From Spirochaetales bacterium (GTDB lineage: Bacteria > Spirochaetota > Spirochaetia > DSM-27196 > SLST01), in the NCBI GenBank assembly GCA_028284845.1, contig JANQQY010000297.1:1-22818 (forward strand): a stretch of DNA of 22,818 bases. The letters are read 5' to 3'. Below the pieces are notes generated by a model, which was not told the DNA's origin, searched no databases, and saw only the letters and a program-made list of their open reading frames with translations. The first letter of the stretch is position 1. Each line of letters opens with the position of its first letter. Both the position numbers and the translations under genes were made by a program. Below, in pieces: positions 21,696 through 22,818 of the stretch.

Positions 21696-22226
21696 CTACG
21701 TCTTGATGATGAAGTTTACGCCGGCGGCGGCGGGACGGGTTTCGTCGCCTGTGCTTGGGTTGTCGTTCACTCCATCATCAATCGGGTCTCTTATCGCATC
21801 CGCCCCTCTGATGTTTGTGTTTGTTGTTGCGCTTAATGCTCGATCTGGGCCACCTCCGGAGGCTATCAATGCACCGGCATATTGATTGTGGTAGTGTCCC
21901 TGCATCTGATCATTTTCTATAACACCAACGTCCGGTCCGTCGTACGGCGTTCCATTCGCCTTCGTGGCGGTACCATGATCTCCCGAACCAACTAAGCCAA
22001 CGCCACGAAGATCGGGGACGTTGAATGTTGTCGTTTCGTCTCCGGCTCCCCATGCAATCCCAATCGCACTAAAGAGCGTTGCGTATGTTGCCCGCGATAC
22101 TGCGGCACCGTCGCACAGAAGCCATCCCGCCGGCGCGGTTGTTCCAGCAAAGGCGCTTACGACGCCGGTCGGCGTCCTGTCTGCAACCTCTTGCCAAGCT
22201 CCACCTGTCTTTACGTCTACTCCCAT
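21696..22226 (-). CDS. Phage tail-collar-domain protein 3
   Basis: 176 residues from the ATG at 22226 (MGVDVKTGGAWQEVADRTPT), with a GGAGG 5 bases upstream as in copy 2; the frame is open much further, but that sequence looks non-coding. Collar domain: GTTAPAGWLLCDGAAVSRAT, then FNVPDLRGVGLVGSG. The C-terminal region differs from the other copies (MQGHYHNQYAGALIASGGGP) before the shared end TRPAAAGVNFIIKT. It stands alone between the SRPBCC gene (converging) and a phosphodiesterase gene, detached from the RHS operon, so it may be a relocated alternative tip. Confidence 0.88.
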   Translation of the reverse strand: MGVDVKTGGAWQEVADRTPTGVVSAFAGTTAPAGWLLCDGAAVSRATYATLFSAIGIAWGAGDETTTFNVPDLRGVGLVGSGDHGTATKANGTPYDGPDVGVIENDQMQGHYHNQYAGALIASGGGPDRALSATTNTNIRGADAIRDPIDDGVNDNPSTGDETRPAAAGVNFIIKT

Positions 22227-22238
22227 GTATCCCTCCAC

Positions 22239-22261
22239 GTGCTTCTTCCTTGCGGAAGCAC
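22239..22261. other. Hairpin in the leader of tail-collar gene 3
   Basis: GTGCTTC (22239-22245) and GAAGCAC (22255-22261) form a perfect 7-bp stem with a 9-base loop, immediately before the ribosome site of the tail-collar gene. The CACGTGCTT part also occurs upstream of copy 2 (about 19925-19933). A role in translation control is possible but unproven. Confidence 0.4.
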
Positions 22262-22445
22262 CTCTCCTGTTTAGATCATCGAACTGATTAGGGAGGAACT
22301 TCATGGGAAGAAGGTCTGGATTGAGGGTTTTAGGTTTTGCGACGATACGAGACATCGCCCGGGAGGCACCGCCCAGCGACCGGAGTGGAGACCCGTTTCG
22401 GCGATGGGCGATTCTTGTGGACGCGCTTTTTGGGAGTCCGTTCAT

Positions 22446-22818
22446 CTACCTCAATCGACGTCTGATTTCTAACGCCAGATCAGGCTGGTCAGTGATCACG
22501 AAGTCCACATCTTGCCGCATCCAGTAGTCGAGGCGCGCAGGACCATTCGGGGTCCAGACGCCGAGTTCAAGACCACCGGCTCGCATGGTCTCGACCATCG
22601 TTGACGTGACCTCGTAGGAGAACACCATGATCGCGGCGAAACCGGCTTGCACCAGGTCGTCCGCCACGCTCCGGTCATCGCGCGGATCGGGGCGAAACAT
22701 GCGGCTGAAGGAGAGGCAGATGCGCACGGACGGGTCGATCTCGCGAACGCGCATCAGGCTCTCCTGATCGAACCCGATCACAGTCACACGGGCTATGGCT
22801 CCGGCGGCACGCGCGGTC
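22446..22818 (-). CDS. Glycerophosphodiester phosphodiesterase, C-terminal part
   Basis: About 123 residues visible; the frame is open to the window edge, so the start and the catalytic N-terminal half (His and Glu motifs of the GDPD family) lie outside. The visible part shows the later strands of the TIM barrel: VTVIGFDQESLMRVREIDPS, FAAIMVFSYEVTSTMVETMR, GGLELGVWTPNGPARLDYW and MRQDVDFVITDQPDLALEI. The GxWTxN...D...ITDxP end is diagnostic. It hydrolyses glycerophosphodiesters to glycerol-3-phosphate and an alcohol. It is an ordinary chromosomal flank and gives no direct link to the toxin region. Confidence 0.85.
   Translation of the reverse strand, partial: TARAAGAIARVTVIGFDQESLMRVREIDPSVRICLSFSRMFRPDPRDDRSVADDLVQAGFAAIMVFSYEVTSTMVETMRAGGLELGVWTPNGPARLDYWMRQDVDFVITDQPDLALEIRRRLR

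Noticed and set aside
16095..22226. Diversity-generating retroelement acting on the tail-collar copies
   Set aside because: No reverse transcriptase or template repeat is present, and the copies differ in blocks rather than at adenines only.
22227..22445. Longer N-terminus for tail-collar protein 3 (open frame to 22445)
   Set aside because: The ATG at 22226 has a strong ribosome site, its N-terminus matches the two paralogues exactly, and the extra residues resemble no protein.

Overview
The window looks like the chromosome of a Gram-negative (diderm) bacterium of middling-to-high GC. Two proteins carry lipoboxes, several putative toxins and immunity proteins are built for the periplasm, and GTG and TTG starts are common. 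The phylum cannot be fixed from the sequence; a spirochaete is only a guess. Almost everything is on the minus strand, so the main loci read from high to low coordinates. I see no rRNA, tRNA, CRISPR array or transposase.

Right flank (19.3-22.8 kb): the 3' part of a glycerophosphodiester phosphodiesterase gene, two stand-alone phage tail-collar genes, a divergent DUF1801 / ArsR-SRPBCC group, and about 540 bp of GC-rich DNA with two perfect tandem hairpins and no convincing gene.

Core operon (19.15-9.43 kb, minus strand): eight tightly packed or overlapping genes. In order they are an amidase-SH3 endolysin, four small membrane proteins (holin- or spanin-like in layout), a tail-collar protein, a small tail-fibre-assembly-like protein, and a 2097-residue RHS/YD-repeat toxin whose start codon overlaps the preceding stop. 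Phage-type lysis and tail genes thus sit directly in front of a large polymorphic toxin.

Cassette array (9.43-2.2 kb, minus strand): the immunity gene of the RHS toxin, then a string of toxin tips without their RHS bodies, most followed closely by a candidate immunity gene. The toxin pieces include a short His/Trp-rich tip, an M23 peptidase C-terminus, a papain/CHAP-like domain, two Gly-rich (possibly membrane-acting) domains and a linker-plus-tip remnant. Scars of the RHS core end and linker, a 531-bp duplicated block, a homopolymer frameshift, a nonsense codon and a second frameshift show that it grew by recombination and is partly decaying. Exported or lipoprotein immunity genes follow the wall-degrading toxins, and membrane immunity genes follow the Gly-rich ones.

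Left flank (0-2.2 kb): a Phd/YefM-like antitoxin with a frameshifted RelE-like toxin, a solitary HicB-like gene, and a MerR regulator translationally coupled to an aldo/keto reductase and preceded by a textbook MerR operator.
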